From JADGQM01 sp964505935 (GTDB taxonomy: Bacteria > Desulfobacterota > Syntrophobacteria > Syntrophobacterales > Syntrophobacteraceae), in NCBI GenBank assembly GCA_964505935.1, contig CAZDKX010000049.1, positions 1 to 20,265 of the forward strand: a DNA stretch of 20,265 nucleotides. The letters run 5' to 3'. Shown here piece after piece: positions 6,798 to 13,000 of this stretch. Within the stretch, counting starts at the first letter, position 1, and each line of letters starts with the position of its first letter. The notes below the pieces were generated by a model. That model saw nothing but the letters and a program-made list of their open reading frames with translations. It was not told the DNA's origin and searched no databases. A program made the translations under genes and the position numbers.

Positions 6798-7322
6798 CTA
6801 CCCGCCATCGGTGCAGAGCGTCTTCTTGATCTTGGAAACGTCGTACCCGTTTTGAGCAGCCTTTTCAACCAACCGTTGGTAAACACTTTCGCTCATTTCT
6901 GGAGTCCTCGAAAGAATCCACAGATACTTTTTGTTGGGATGTCCGACCATTGCATACTCATAGTTGTCATCAAGGGCCAGGACCCAGTAGTCACCTTTGA
7001 AAGGCCAAAAGAACTGGACCTTCAAGCGCGAGTTGTTGCTGCCAGAAACGGGATAAGCTTTTCCTGTCGCCACATCAAGGTTCCCTTGAGTAGAGCCCTT
7101 CCGGCAGCTATTCCTGACAAGAACAAAGTCCGCTCTCAATTCATATTCTGCCATCGTGCAATGGCAGCCGTTCTGAAACCAGTTGGGGAGGGATGCGATT
7201 TCGTACCATTTCCCCATGTAACGGTCGAGATCGACCCTTTCGACAGTCTGTTGACTGTAATCTGTTGGGGAAGTGGCGCAAGATACGGCCGCAACGAGCA
7301 ACAAGAGCAGCGTGATCTTCAC
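6798..7322 (-). CDS. blc: Bacterial lipocalin, outer-membrane lipoprotein
   Basis: The protein is a Blc-type lipocalin. It begins with a lipoprotein signal (K-I-T-L-L-L-L-L-V-A-A-V-S-C, lipid-bearing Cys15). Then come the lipocalin G-x-W motif in Y-M-G-K-W-Y-E-I-A-S-L-P-N-W-F-Q, the middle W-V-L-A-L-D-D-N-Y-E-Y-A-M-V-G strand, and the Blc-specific end W-I-L-S-R-T-P-E-M, V-Y-Q-R-L-V-E-K-A. The length, 174 residues, is normal. E. coli Blc is outer-membrane anchored and binds lysophospholipids and fatty acids. I choose the GTG at 7322: AGAGGAG lies eight bases upstream and the signal peptide starts there, whereas upstream ATGs would add a polar stretch before it. The RBS overlaps the end of a truncated hydrolase frame. 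Confidence 0.88.
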   Translation of the reverse strand: MKITLLLLLVAAVSCATSPTDYSQQTVERVDLDRYMGKWYEIASLPNWFQNGCHCTMAEYELRADFVLVRNSCRKGSTQGNLDVATGKAYPVSGSNNSRLKVQFFWPFKGDYWVLALDDNYEYAMVGHPNKKYLWILSRTPEMSESVYQRLVEKAAQNGYDVSKIKKTLCTDGG

Positions 7323-7323
7323 C

Positions 7324-7476
7324 TCAATTACTCCTCTCAGCGAGACAGGTGAGCATCGGTTGATCCATGTCATTACCGGCACCAGGCGCCAAAATCACGC
7401 CCTTCTTCACTTCCCTTTCAGGAACGGACAGGATCCCGGAGACTTCTTGGCCTTCTCCGACAGAGATTATTACCAT
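7324..7476 (-). pseudogene. Truncated alpha/beta-hydrolase, N-terminal fragment
   Basis: On the minus strand a 50-codon frame reads M-V-I-I-S-V-G-E-G-Q-E-V-S-G-I-L, then K-G-V-I-L-A-P-G-A-G-N-D-M-D-Q-P-M-L and stops after L-A-E-R-S-N. The V-I-L-A-P-G-A-G-N-D-M-D segment is what I expect of the strand and oxyanion loop of small alpha/beta-hydrolases (dienelactone-hydrolase/COG3571-like). The nucleophile, acid and His of the triad, normally a further 150 or more residues, are missing. The fragment ends at the RBS of blc (stop at 7324-7326, blc start at 7322). A deletion that joined the hydrolase to blc is the simplest explanation. Confidence 0.55.
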
Positions 7477-7808
7477 TTTCTGATCGTCCTGGCCTTCCGT
7501 TAACGCTTTATTACCGTCATCTCCCGTCGTAGAATAGCAGGCTGAAAATACGCACTCATTCAGGGTGGTGCAAACGGATTCCGAATGAGGTCATACCAGA
7601 TCCATTTTATCATCGAAAAACCAGCCGTCCTGGAAATCGGCAAACTCGGCAGATTCGAATTTCCAGCTGGCCACCGCTCACGCCAAGATTATCAAGGTGG
7701 AGCTATTTGACAGAGAGGAATGCGTGGTAAACCAGGAAACTGAAGGGAAGATCCCGGCCCGCCGCTTTGGGGCAACGGACTGTAGGAACAACTGTGGAAG
7801 TCGTTTGA
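7477..7808. other. Intergenic stretch, no gene recognised
   Basis: On the minus strand the frame of the truncated hydrolase stays open for about 30 codons upstream of its ATG (F-S-A-C-Y-S-T-T-G-D-D), lipobox-like but without a start. The rest has many stops in all frames. The block cactcattcagggtggtgc at about 7553-7572 is vaguely like an insertion-sequence end, without a transposase nearby. Confidence 0.4.
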
Positions 7809-8111
7809 AGTAGGTCGCCGAAGAAGATTTACCGTCAGCTGACCTGGCAACCTCTGCGGGCAATCAGAGCCATGTGCCTCTGGTGCTCGAACGACCAACA
7901 GGAAGAGGTTGAGGCTTGTGCTGCGAGCAGCTGCTTATTGCACCGCTGCCGGATCGGGACAAAGGTAGCGTCCGACAAAACATGTCTGGCGGCCATCAGG
8001 CGGAAATGTCTTGACTGCCAAACTGGTTCTCATGTTGAAGTCGAACGCTGCAAATCCTTTGAGTGGTCACTTTGGCTGTTCAGATATGGAAAATCACTGC
8101 TGTCCGACTGA
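7809..8111 (+). pseudogene. Cys-rich two-repeat zinc-like protein, probably lacking its start
   Basis: The frame contains two copies of one pattern. Repeat 1 is L-R-A-I-R-A-M-C-L-W-C, E-E-V-E-A-C, then S-C-L-L-H-R-C-R-I-G. Repeat 2 is A-A-I-R-R-K-C-L-D-C, V-E-V-E-R-C, then W-S-L-W-L-F-R-Y-G. I recognise this as a small Cys-rich family common in deltaproteobacteria (pattern A-I-R-x-K-C-L-D-C...E-V..C....C-x-L-x-x-x-R-x-G), with presumed metal-binding pairs and no known function. The second repeat has lost its last Cys. The only ATG (7872) is in the middle of repeat 1 and has no RBS; the conserved part starts before it. The frame is open from a stop at 7806. It is therefore probably a decayed gene, though a short protein from 7872 is possible. 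Confidence 0.5.
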
Positions 8112-8231
8112 CTTATGATAAATCGCCATAACACGATGGATTCACATGTAAAATAGGTCCAGAATCTTTTTTGGATTAAATTTTCAACTTTCCCAAACCA
8201 CAGGTAGCCTGGTATCTTTTATCTCTTGATA

Positions 8232-8249
8232 GTCCGGTTTTCCCCGGAC
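8232..8249. repeat. Hairpin upstream of the transposase/CFA chimera
   Basis: GTCCGG (8232-8237) and CCGGAC (8244-8249) form a 6-bp stem with a 6-base loop about 40 bases before the ATG at 8290. Hairpins in this position are known in some insertion sequences, where they reduce translation of the transposase from outside transcripts. Here it may mark the left end of a lost IS4-like element, but I do not recognise terminal repeats. Confidence 0.3.
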
Positions 8250-8289
8250 AGCACAATGACAATCCATTCAAGTTGGTCAGACGAGTCCA

Positions 8290-8943
8290 ATGGCGCGCCA
8301 CCCCTTCGTTATCGCCCAATTCCTCAAGTTGCTGTCGCGATACGAGTTCCAGCGCATTGTCAACAAATTCAAAGGAGATTTCCGCAGCAAGATAAGGAAC
8401 CTGGGCCTGGAGGACAGAATTGTGGTGGTTTGCGAGGATTACCGAAACGTTACCGGAAAATACGATAAAATCGTCTCCGTTGGCATGTTTGGACATGTGG
8501 GGCAGGAGTTCATCCCGGTATTCATGCGGAAGGTGGATCAACTGCTGAAGAAGGGTGGACCGGGACTGCTGCATACCATCGGCAAGGACAAGGCCTCAAC
8601 CAGCGATCCTTGGATGTGGAAATACATTTTCCCGAACAATTACCTGCCCACTCTCGATGAGATCGCGCGGGAAATGGGTATGGCTGGGTTCTCTCTCCTC
8701 GATGTGGAGAATCTGCGTTTGCATTACGCCCGCACTCTGGACCGGTGGGCGGACAATTTCGAACGCAATGTTGAGCAAGTGCGCCGGATGTTTGATGATG
8801 CTTTAGTCCGCATGTGGCGCTTGTTCCTGCGCGGTGCTTCGGCGGGGTCCCAATATGGAGAGTTGCGCGTATTCCAGGTGCTCTTTTCGAAAGGCTTGAA
8901 CAATGATCTGCCGATGACTCGCGGCCATGTCTATAGTCAGTAA
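8290..8943 (+). pseudogene. Chimera: IS4-like transposase N-terminus fused to cyclopropane-fatty-acyl-phospholipid synthase C-terminus
   Basis: Residues 1-34 (M-A-R-H-P-F-V-I-A-Q-F-L-K-L-L, R-Y-E-F-Q-R-I-V, G-D-F-R-S-K) look like the DUF4372 start of IS4-family transposases. From residue about 36 the sequence is the C-terminal half of a CFA synthase: L-E-D-R-I-V-V-V-C-E-D-Y-R-N-V, Y-D-K-I-V-S-V-G-M-F-G-H-V-G, L-L-H-T-I-G, K-Y-I-F-P-N-N-Y-L-P, then R-M-W-R-L-F-L-R-G. CFA synthases use SAM to add a methylene bridge to membrane lipids and are about 380-420 residues. This frame has 217 and lacks the N-terminal region and SAM-binding motif I, so it should be inactive. The reading frame crosses the joint without a stop. 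In the usual S-V-G-M-x-E-H-V-G motif the Glu is Gly here. The RBS is weak. Confidence 0.65.
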
Positions 8944-8970
8944 GCCGGAAACCGGTCGCAGCCTCTATCC

Positions 8971-9153
8971 TCACTTCAGTCCCGCCTGCCGCAGGGATTC
9001 TATGTAGCGATCCCGCGTCGCCTCGTTCTTGTATGGGAGGGCTTTGGCCATCTTTTCGACAGAGAAATTGGGGGCTATTCGCTGGATCTCCGCGACGGTA
9101 GCCCGGGCCTCGTCTTCGCGTCCTGCGTACATGTACAAACTGACGAGTTCTAC
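8971..9153 (-). pseudogene. C-terminal fragment of the deleted adenylate cyclase (TPR tail)
   Basis: On the minus strand this frame reads V-E-L-V-S-L-Y-M-Y-A-G-R-E-D-E-A-R-A, then I-A-P-N-F-S-V-E-K-M-A-K-A-L-P-Y-K and R-Y-I-E-S-L-R-Q-A-G-L-K before a stop at 8971. This is the typical C-terminal end of adenylate cyclases that carry TolB-like and TPR regions (usually N-P-x-F-S...P-Y-K-x-x...L-R-K-A-G-L). It sits five bases after the stop of the gene at 9158-10126 but in another frame. The middle TPR part of the protein, some 200 or more residues, is missing. Confidence 0.65.
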
Positions 9154-9157
9154 TTTG

Positions 9158-10126
9158 TCACTTTACTCGATCGCCGGCCCTCTGCACGCTCCCTTCCAGC
9201 ACGTACTGCACCCCAAGCTCCTCGCTCACCTGACTGATCTTTACCCCCTTGCCCTTGTAGCTGAAGGTGGATTCCCGAGCGATGACAAAGAGTTCCGGCA
9301 CCTTGGAGAGGCCCGTTATCAGGCTTTCGCTCAACCCATCGCAGAAGAAATCTTGCCTTTGGTCCCCGGTCATGTTCACAAAGGGCATGGCGGCGATGGA
9401 CGGCTTGTCCGGCAAAGGAAAGGCCATCCGGTCCTTGGAGGATTTCTCCAACGGAGGTGGGGCAGGGGGACGGGTGAAATACCAGAACGCTAAGGCCCCT
9501 AATGCCACGACCAGGACGCCAAGGAGGGCCACCAACAAGGGCCTGCGCCTTGCACCAACCTTTGGCTTGGCCTCAGCCGCGGCTATTACCGTTACTCTTG
9601 GTTCCATCAGGACCTTGTAGGTGCCTACCGGTTTCGCGATATTCTTGACCGTCTGTTCTCCCAGAAACTCGCACCCGAACGGAAGCTTGGCCTCGATGTG
9701 CTCGAAGGCGGTCTTGGAAACGCAGATCCCGCCCTGGTCCGCGAGAGATTCCAGGCGCGCGGCGATGTTCACCCCGTCACCGTAGATGCTGTCTCCCTCC
9801 TCGATCACATCCCCCAGGTTGATCCCGATGCAGAAAAGCATTCTGCGGTTCTCGGGCAACTCGGCGTTGCGCGCCTGGATCTCCTTCTGCACCGCCACCC
9901 CACACTGGACCGCATCGACGACACTGGCAAACTCGGCCAGGACATTGTCCCCGGGAGAAGACACTACCCGCCCCCGGTGCTGTTTGATGAGGACGCACAG
10001 GACCTCCTTGTAGGCTTCGAGGGTCGTTAGGGTTGCTGCTTCATCTTCACCCATGAGCCGACTGTAACCGGCGACATCGGCACTGAAGACCGCAGCCAGC
10101 TTGCGCTTGAATCCTTCTTTTGCCAT
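9158..10126 (-). CDS. Class III adenylate cyclase with TM and TolB-like domain, C-terminally truncated
   Basis: The 322-residue product begins with a class III nucleotide cyclase domain (about 8-175) that makes cyclic AMP from ATP. Metal-binding D17 (F-S-A-D-V-A-G-Y-S) and D60 (S-P-G-D-N-V-L-A-E-F) and the catalytic N120/R124 pair (V-N-I-A-A-R-L-E) are present. A TM helix follows (about 197-217), then a TolB/FlgO-like domain (I-A-A-M-P-F-V-N-M, F-C-D-G-L-S-E-S-L-I-T-G-L-S). The frame stops after E-G-S-V-Q-R-A-G-D-R-V-K, where relatives go on with R-V/I-T-A-Q-L-I-D-A and a TPR region; the TPR end survives at 8971-9153 in another frame. An in-frame ATG exists upstream at 10309, but 10126 has the RBS (GGGAGGGG) and the conserved start. 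The cyclase domain could still work. Confidence 0.8.
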   Translation of the reverse strand: MAKEGFKRKLAAVFSADVAGYSRLMGEDEAATLTTLEAYKEVLCVLIKQHRGRVVSSPGDNVLAEFASVVDAVQCGVAVQKEIQARNAELPENRRMLFCIGINLGDVIEEGDSIYGDGVNIAARLESLADQGGICVSKTAFEHIEAKLPFGCEFLGEQTVKNIAKPVGTYKVLMEPRVTVIAAAEAKPKVGARRRPLLVALLGVLVVALGALAFWYFTRPPAPPPLEKSSKDRMAFPLPDKPSIAAMPFVNMTGDQRQDFFCDGLSESLITGLSKVPELFVIARESTFSYKGKGVKISQVSEELGVQYVLEGSVQRAGDRVK

Positions 10127-10292
10127 GGGCCCCCCCTCCCTTGCACTCCGGATAAGGCCAGGCGGCAAACACAGGACCTGAGAGAGAACGCCAGCGACCA
10201 GCCTCTTAGGTTGTCCTTCCATCAACCCTGGCTCCCCTGGATTACTTTTGAGTATAGCATGGAATTGGCTGAAAGATAGTGAAGCCCTGGTT
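10095..10292. repeat. Direct repeat, copy B: cyclase start, leader and promoter
   Basis: This is the second copy of the segment at 1-199, in the same orientation, with close to 90 percent identity by eye. It covers the first ten codons, RBS, leader and extended -10 promoter of the cyclase gene. The two copies flank about 9.9 kb of mostly accessory sequence. Confidence 0.85.
10251..10259 (-). promoter_or_regulatory. Extended -10 promoter of the adenylate cyclase at 10126
   Basis: The minus strand reads TGCTATACT, an extended -10 element. It would start transcription about 120 bases before the ATG. The element is kept in the duplicated leader at 156-164, where it is a perfect TGCTATAAT, while bases around it have changed. 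Confidence 0.5.
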
Positions 10293-10358
10293 CGATTTGA
10301 ACCTGCCAAAGGGTTGCCCTTCCCTCACTTTTGATCTATTTTCCCCACCTTGAGTCCT

Positions 10359-10398
10359 CCTTTTTCGCCTGCCGCCAAAAGAGCAAAAGGCAAAAAGG
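10359..10398. repeat. Imperfect stem-loop between cyclase leader and rarD
   Basis: CCTTTTTcGCCT (10359-10370) can pair with AGGCAAAAAGG (10388-10398), leaving one bulged C and a 17-base loop. It lies between divergent transcription units, upstream of the micro-ORFs that lead into rarD. It might stop readthrough, but its function is unknown. Confidence 0.3.
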
Positions 10399-10407
10399 GG
10401 AAAGGTG

Positions 10408-10464
10408 ATGCCAGAAGGAATACGGCAGTCCATCAAGGGCATACTGGAGAGAGGGTACCGATGA
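10408..10464 (+). CDS. Possible 18-residue leader ORF upstream of rarD
   Basis: An ATG preceded by a purine-rich stretch (AAAAAGGGGAAAGGTG) opens an 18-codon frame, M-P-E-G-I-R-Q-S-I-K-G-I-L-E-R-G-Y-R. Its stop overlaps the next ATG in ATGA. It resembles nothing I know and may be chance; the reasons to list it are the RBS-like sequence and the coupling to the next small frame. Confidence 0.25.
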   Translation: MPEGIRQSIKGILERGYR

Positions 10465-10556
10465 AGCACGATCGATCCATCCTGGCGATCGCAAATGGTA
10501 ACACTGAATCACTCCGGGGTGCGGAGCTGACCGTCTATCACAAGGGCCGTCCATGA
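10461..10556 (+). CDS. Possible 31-residue ORF coupled to rarD
   Basis: This frame starts at an ATG with GGAGAGAGGG a few bases upstream and ends in a TGA that overlaps the rarD start codon by ATGA. The product begins M-K-H-D-R-S-I-L-A-I-A-N-G and ends V-Y-H-K-G-R-P. It has no recognisable domain, signal peptide or TM segment. Because ribosomes finishing here would sit on the rarD start, it could act as a translational coupler. It may also be the rest of a larger decayed gene. Confidence 0.3.
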   Translation: MKHDRSILAIANGNTESLRGAELTVYHKGRP

Positions 10557-11414
10557 CGCACGGCACGTGGTATGCGATCAGCGCCTACGTGGCCTGGGGG
10601 CTGCTGCCGGTTTATTGGAAATGGCTGCAGCAGGTCCCGGCGCCGCAATTGCTGAGCCACCGCATCCTTTGGTCCTGCATCATGCTGTGTGGGACGATAC
10701 TGCTTTTACGTCAAGACACAGCGTTCCGCACTACTGCACGATCCTCGCGGGTGCTTCTGGTCTACTCCGCTGCGGCGCTGTTGATCGGGATCAACTGGTT
10801 GACCTATGTGTGGGCCGTCAACGCCGGGTTCATCATCGAGACCAGCCTGGGCTACTTCGTTAATCCCCTGATCAGCGTGCTTTTGGGGGTCGTCTTTCTG
10901 CGTGAACGCTTGCGCTTCTGGCAATGGGTTCCCGTGGTACTGGCCTTGACCGGGGTACTTTATCTGACCCTGGTCTATGGGGCGCTGCCCTGGATTTCGC
11001 TGACGCTGGCCTTCACTTTTGGGCTCTATGGGCTGGTCAAGAAGATTGCCCCGCTGGGATCCGTCGGCGGGCTCACCCTGGAAACCGGCCTCCTGCTGGT
11101 GCCGGCCCTGCTGTACCTGATCTATATGGAAAAGACCGGCGAGGGGGCCTTTCTCCACCTCGGGACCGCCACCGATGCGCTCCTGGTAGGCGCCGGGCTG
11201 GTGACGACGGCGCCGCTGGTCATGTTCGCGGCCGCCGCCCAGCGCATCCCCCTCACCCTGGTGGGTATCCTCCAATACATCGCCCCAACCCTGCAGTTCC
11301 TGGTTGGAATTCTCATCTACCACGAACCGTTCACCGCCAGCCAATTCATCGGCTTCGCGATTGTCTGGGCAGCGCTCATCATCTTCGGCCTCGAGGGTGT
11401 TGTTGCCCGCCGCA
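10553..11414 (+). CDS. rarD: RarD-type EamA/DMT transporter (3' end lost in gap)
   Basis: The protein is a multi-TM inner-membrane transporter of the drug/metabolite superfamily. The start W-Y-A-I-S-A-Y-V-A-W-G-L-L-P-V-Y-W-K and the following L-S-H-R-I-L-W-S, N-W-L-T-Y-V-W-A-V-N and S-L-G-Y-F-V-N-P-L segments are characteristic of RarD, as are L-Q-Y-I-A-P-T-L-Q-F-L and the Y-H-E-P-F stretch near the end. RarD (linked to chloramphenicol sensitivity by early naming) has about 295 residues; 287 are present before the run of N, so only a few are missing. About ten hydrophobic segments can be traced. The substrate is unknown. The start codon overlaps the stop of a 31-residue frame, and an AAGGGC sequence could serve as RBS. 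Confidence 0.88.
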
Positions 11415-11514
11415 NNNNNNNNNNNNNNNNNNNNNNNNNNNNNNNNNNNNNNNNNNNNNNNNNNNNNNNNNNNNNNNNNNNNNNNNNNNNNNNNNNNNNN
11501 NNNNNNNNNNNNNN
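11415..11514. other. Assembly gap, 100 N
   Basis: Exactly 100 N, the usual placeholder for a scaffold gap of unknown size. It cuts the end of rarD and the end of the convergent hypothetical gene. Any frame read through it is artificial. Confidence 0.99.
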
Positions 11515-12102
11515 GCGCTCCGGCAGATAGAAGACGTAATGCCGGGCGAGGATGTCAAACTGAGCGTCGGTTTCGGCCTGGATGATCTGGAAGAGTTCCT
11601 TCAGGGAGGCGGCGCCGTCGATGCGCTGAAAGAGCAGATTCGTATTATGGTAATCCGGGTGGAGCGGCAGGAGAAAGTGGCGCACGTGCCCTCGCCAGAC
11701 CACGCCCAGGCGTTCGCGCTCCTCCATGATGGTCTGATAGACCCGGCGCAGAAGGTCGGTCCGGAGGATGGCCGAGGGCGCGTTGGTGACGGCTTCCATC
11801 AAGCCGGCAAGGTAGTAAACTCGCCGCATCAGGGCCTCCTCCCGGCGGTGGCGGAAGAGCCCCATCGCGGTGTAATGATAGCCTTCATCGAGCTTGAAAT
11901 GGTTGGGAACCGAGCCGATATGCTGGTGGCCTTTCACCCGGCAGGCCTCCTGGCGGTGCGCTTCGAACCGTCGGGATTCCTCGCGCGTGCAGAGCATCAC
12001 ATACCCGGTGAGCCATTCCGCGCGGCGCCATTCCAGGGGTTCGAGGGCAAGGAGGTTGTCCTGAGGCGGAAACCTTCTGGTGAGGTCGATCAGTTCAGCC
12101 AT
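11515..12102 (-). CDS. Conserved hypothetical protein (C-terminus lost in gap)
   Basis: The 196 residues visible (start at 12102) form a well-behaved, soluble, Arg/Leu/Glu-rich protein that I do not recognise by name. It begins M-A-E-L-I-D-L-T-R-R-F and contains a C-T-R-E-E-S-R-R-F-E-A-H-R-Q-E-A-C segment, then G-H-Q-H-I, H-F-K-L-D-E-G-Y-H-Y-T-A-M-G-L-F and a His-rich stretch (H-V-R-H-F-L-L-P-L-H-P-D-Y-H). The Cys and His residues in the first third could bind a metal, but spacing matches no motif I know. There is no signal peptide or TM segment. It follows the CBS-ACT gene on the same strand after 68 bases, so it may share its transcript. The RBS is weak. Confidence 0.65.
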
Positions 12103-12129
12103 GAACGGTTACCGGTTGTTTTCAAGGGC

Positions 12130-12180
12130 CCAAGGGGCGGGGTTCGAACACCCATTGAAAGAGCACCGCCCTAATGCGCC
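12130..12180. repeat. Nested inverted repeat between CBS-ACT and hypothetical gene
   Basis: On the minus strand GGGCGG near 12171 can pair with CCGCCC near 12136, enclosing a smaller stem GGGT/ACCC with a 6-base loop. It lies immediately after the CBS-ACT stop codon and may be a terminator or an mRNA-stabilising structure. The embedded gttcgaa resembles a tRNA T-loop, but no tRNA is formed. Confidence 0.3.
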
Positions 12181-12848
12181 TCGGGGAGATACGGCGTGAG
12201 GTCCTCCACATAACGGGTGACGACCTTGAATCCCGCTTCCTGCAAAACTTCAGCGGCCTTGGCGGCCACGTTCATCCCCACCCGCAGGATCAATTGCCAG
12301 ATACCTTCGTGGTTGGGGAGGGGGACGATCATCACGCTGCGAATGTTGATCTCCGAACGCTGCATGTACCCTGCAACCTCCGCCAGGACGCCGATCCGGT
12401 CGCACACGAGAAGGGAAAGACGGCTGCTGTCTTCACTCATCCCCAAGGCCGTAAGGAGCACCTCCAGGAGGTCGGTAATGGTGATGATGCCCACCAGCTT
12501 GTCATCCTTGAGGACCGGCAGGGCGCTGATTTTATGATCATGGATGAGGTGGGCCGCACTCTCAATGGTCATGGCCGGGGTGGCCGTGATGACCTTCTTG
12601 GTCATGATGTTGCCCACCGTCAGCTTCTGGAGGACATAGGTGAGCTCATGGACGCTCAGGGTGGTGGCGGGAGACGCCCAGGCCTGCCTCAAGTCCCGGT
12701 CCGTCACGATTCCCAGGAGATGAGCCCGACCGTCAGTCACCGGCAGGTGCGAGATCTTGCGAGCGTCCATCAGCTCCCGTGCCTTGAATAAGGAAGTATC
12801 AAGGGATACGGTGATGAGACTCGTCTTCATATGCCAGCCGACATACAT
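12171..12848 (-). CDS. CBS-CBS-ACT domain protein (AcuB-like)
   Basis: This 225-residue cytoplasmic protein has two CBS domains (about 1-58 and 78-135) followed by an ACT domain (about 143-215). Visible CBS hallmarks are H-L-P-V-T-D-G, L-L-G-I-V-T-D-R-D-L in the first and I-M-T-K-K-V-I-T, A-L-P-V-L-K-D-D-K-L-V-G-I-I-T-I-T-D-L-L in the second. CBS pairs usually bind adenosine nucleotides and ACT domains small metabolites, so it is probably a sensor. The same layout is found in AcuB, linked to acetoin use in Bacillus, but no acetoin genes are here and I would not carry over that role. The ATG at 12848 follows a strong AAGGAGG RBS. It lies downstream of mreB on the same strand. Confidence 0.9.
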   Translation of the reverse strand: MYVGWHMKTSLITVSLDTSLFKARELMDARKISHLPVTDGRAHLLGIVTDRDLRQAWASPATTLSVHELTYVLQKLTVGNIMTKKVITATPAMTIESAAHLIHDHKISALPVLKDDKLVGIITITDLLEVLLTALGMSEDSSRLSLLVCDRIGVLAEVAGYMQRSEINIRSVMIVPLPNHEGIWQLILRVGMNVAAKAAEVLQEAGFKVVTRYVEDLTPYLPEAH

Positions 12849-12870
12849 GGCGCCCTCCTTGCTTTAAGAA

Positions 12871-12903
12871 AGTGATCAGTAGACAGTGATCAGTGGACAG
12901 TGG
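12871..12903. repeat. 14-bp tandem repeat (agtgatcagtrgac)
   Basis: Two copies of a 14-base unit (12871-12884 and 12885-12898, 13 of 14 identical) are followed by the first five bases of a third. A related gtcagtggtcactg block occurs after miaA at 19473-19505. It lies between the CBS-ACT gene and mreB. Confidence 0.7.
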
Positions 12904-12920
12904 CTGGTGACCATCACCAG
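12904..12920. repeat. Perfect 7-bp hairpin next to the tandem repeat
   Basis: CTGGTGA (12904-12910) and TCACCAG (12914-12920) pair perfectly with a 3-base loop, about 80 bases beyond the mreB stop. There is no T-run. Confidence 0.4.
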
Positions 12921-12970
12921 GAAAGCCGGGCTCCGGGCCACCGACGGCAAGCCCAATCCGTTTGAGCCAA

Positions 12971-12994
12971 GAGCTGAGGGCCGAAGGCCAGCTC
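12971..12994 (-). terminator. Putative terminator-like hairpin after mreB
   Basis: GAGCT/AGCTC and GGCC/GGCC form a two-part stem closed by a GAA loop, with a 3-base bulge, seven bases downstream of the mreB stop codon. It is GC-rich and stable but lacks a U-tract, so termination strength is uncertain. Confidence 0.4.
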
Positions 12995-13000
12995 CCTTCC

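Noticed and set aside
7553..7605. cactcattcagggtggtgcaaacggattc resembles repeats at IS21-like element ends (first 20 bases only considered).
   Set aside because: No istA/istB remnants and no matching second end were seen.
10924..12174. A long plus-strand frame across the N run.
   Set aside because: It reads through 100 N and lies in the shadow of rarD and of the minus-strand hypothetical gene; it is an artefact.
12125..12180. ggggttcgaacaccc looks like a tRNA T-arm.
   Set aside because: The pairing at the base of the loop fails and no acceptor, D or anticodon arm can be built around it.
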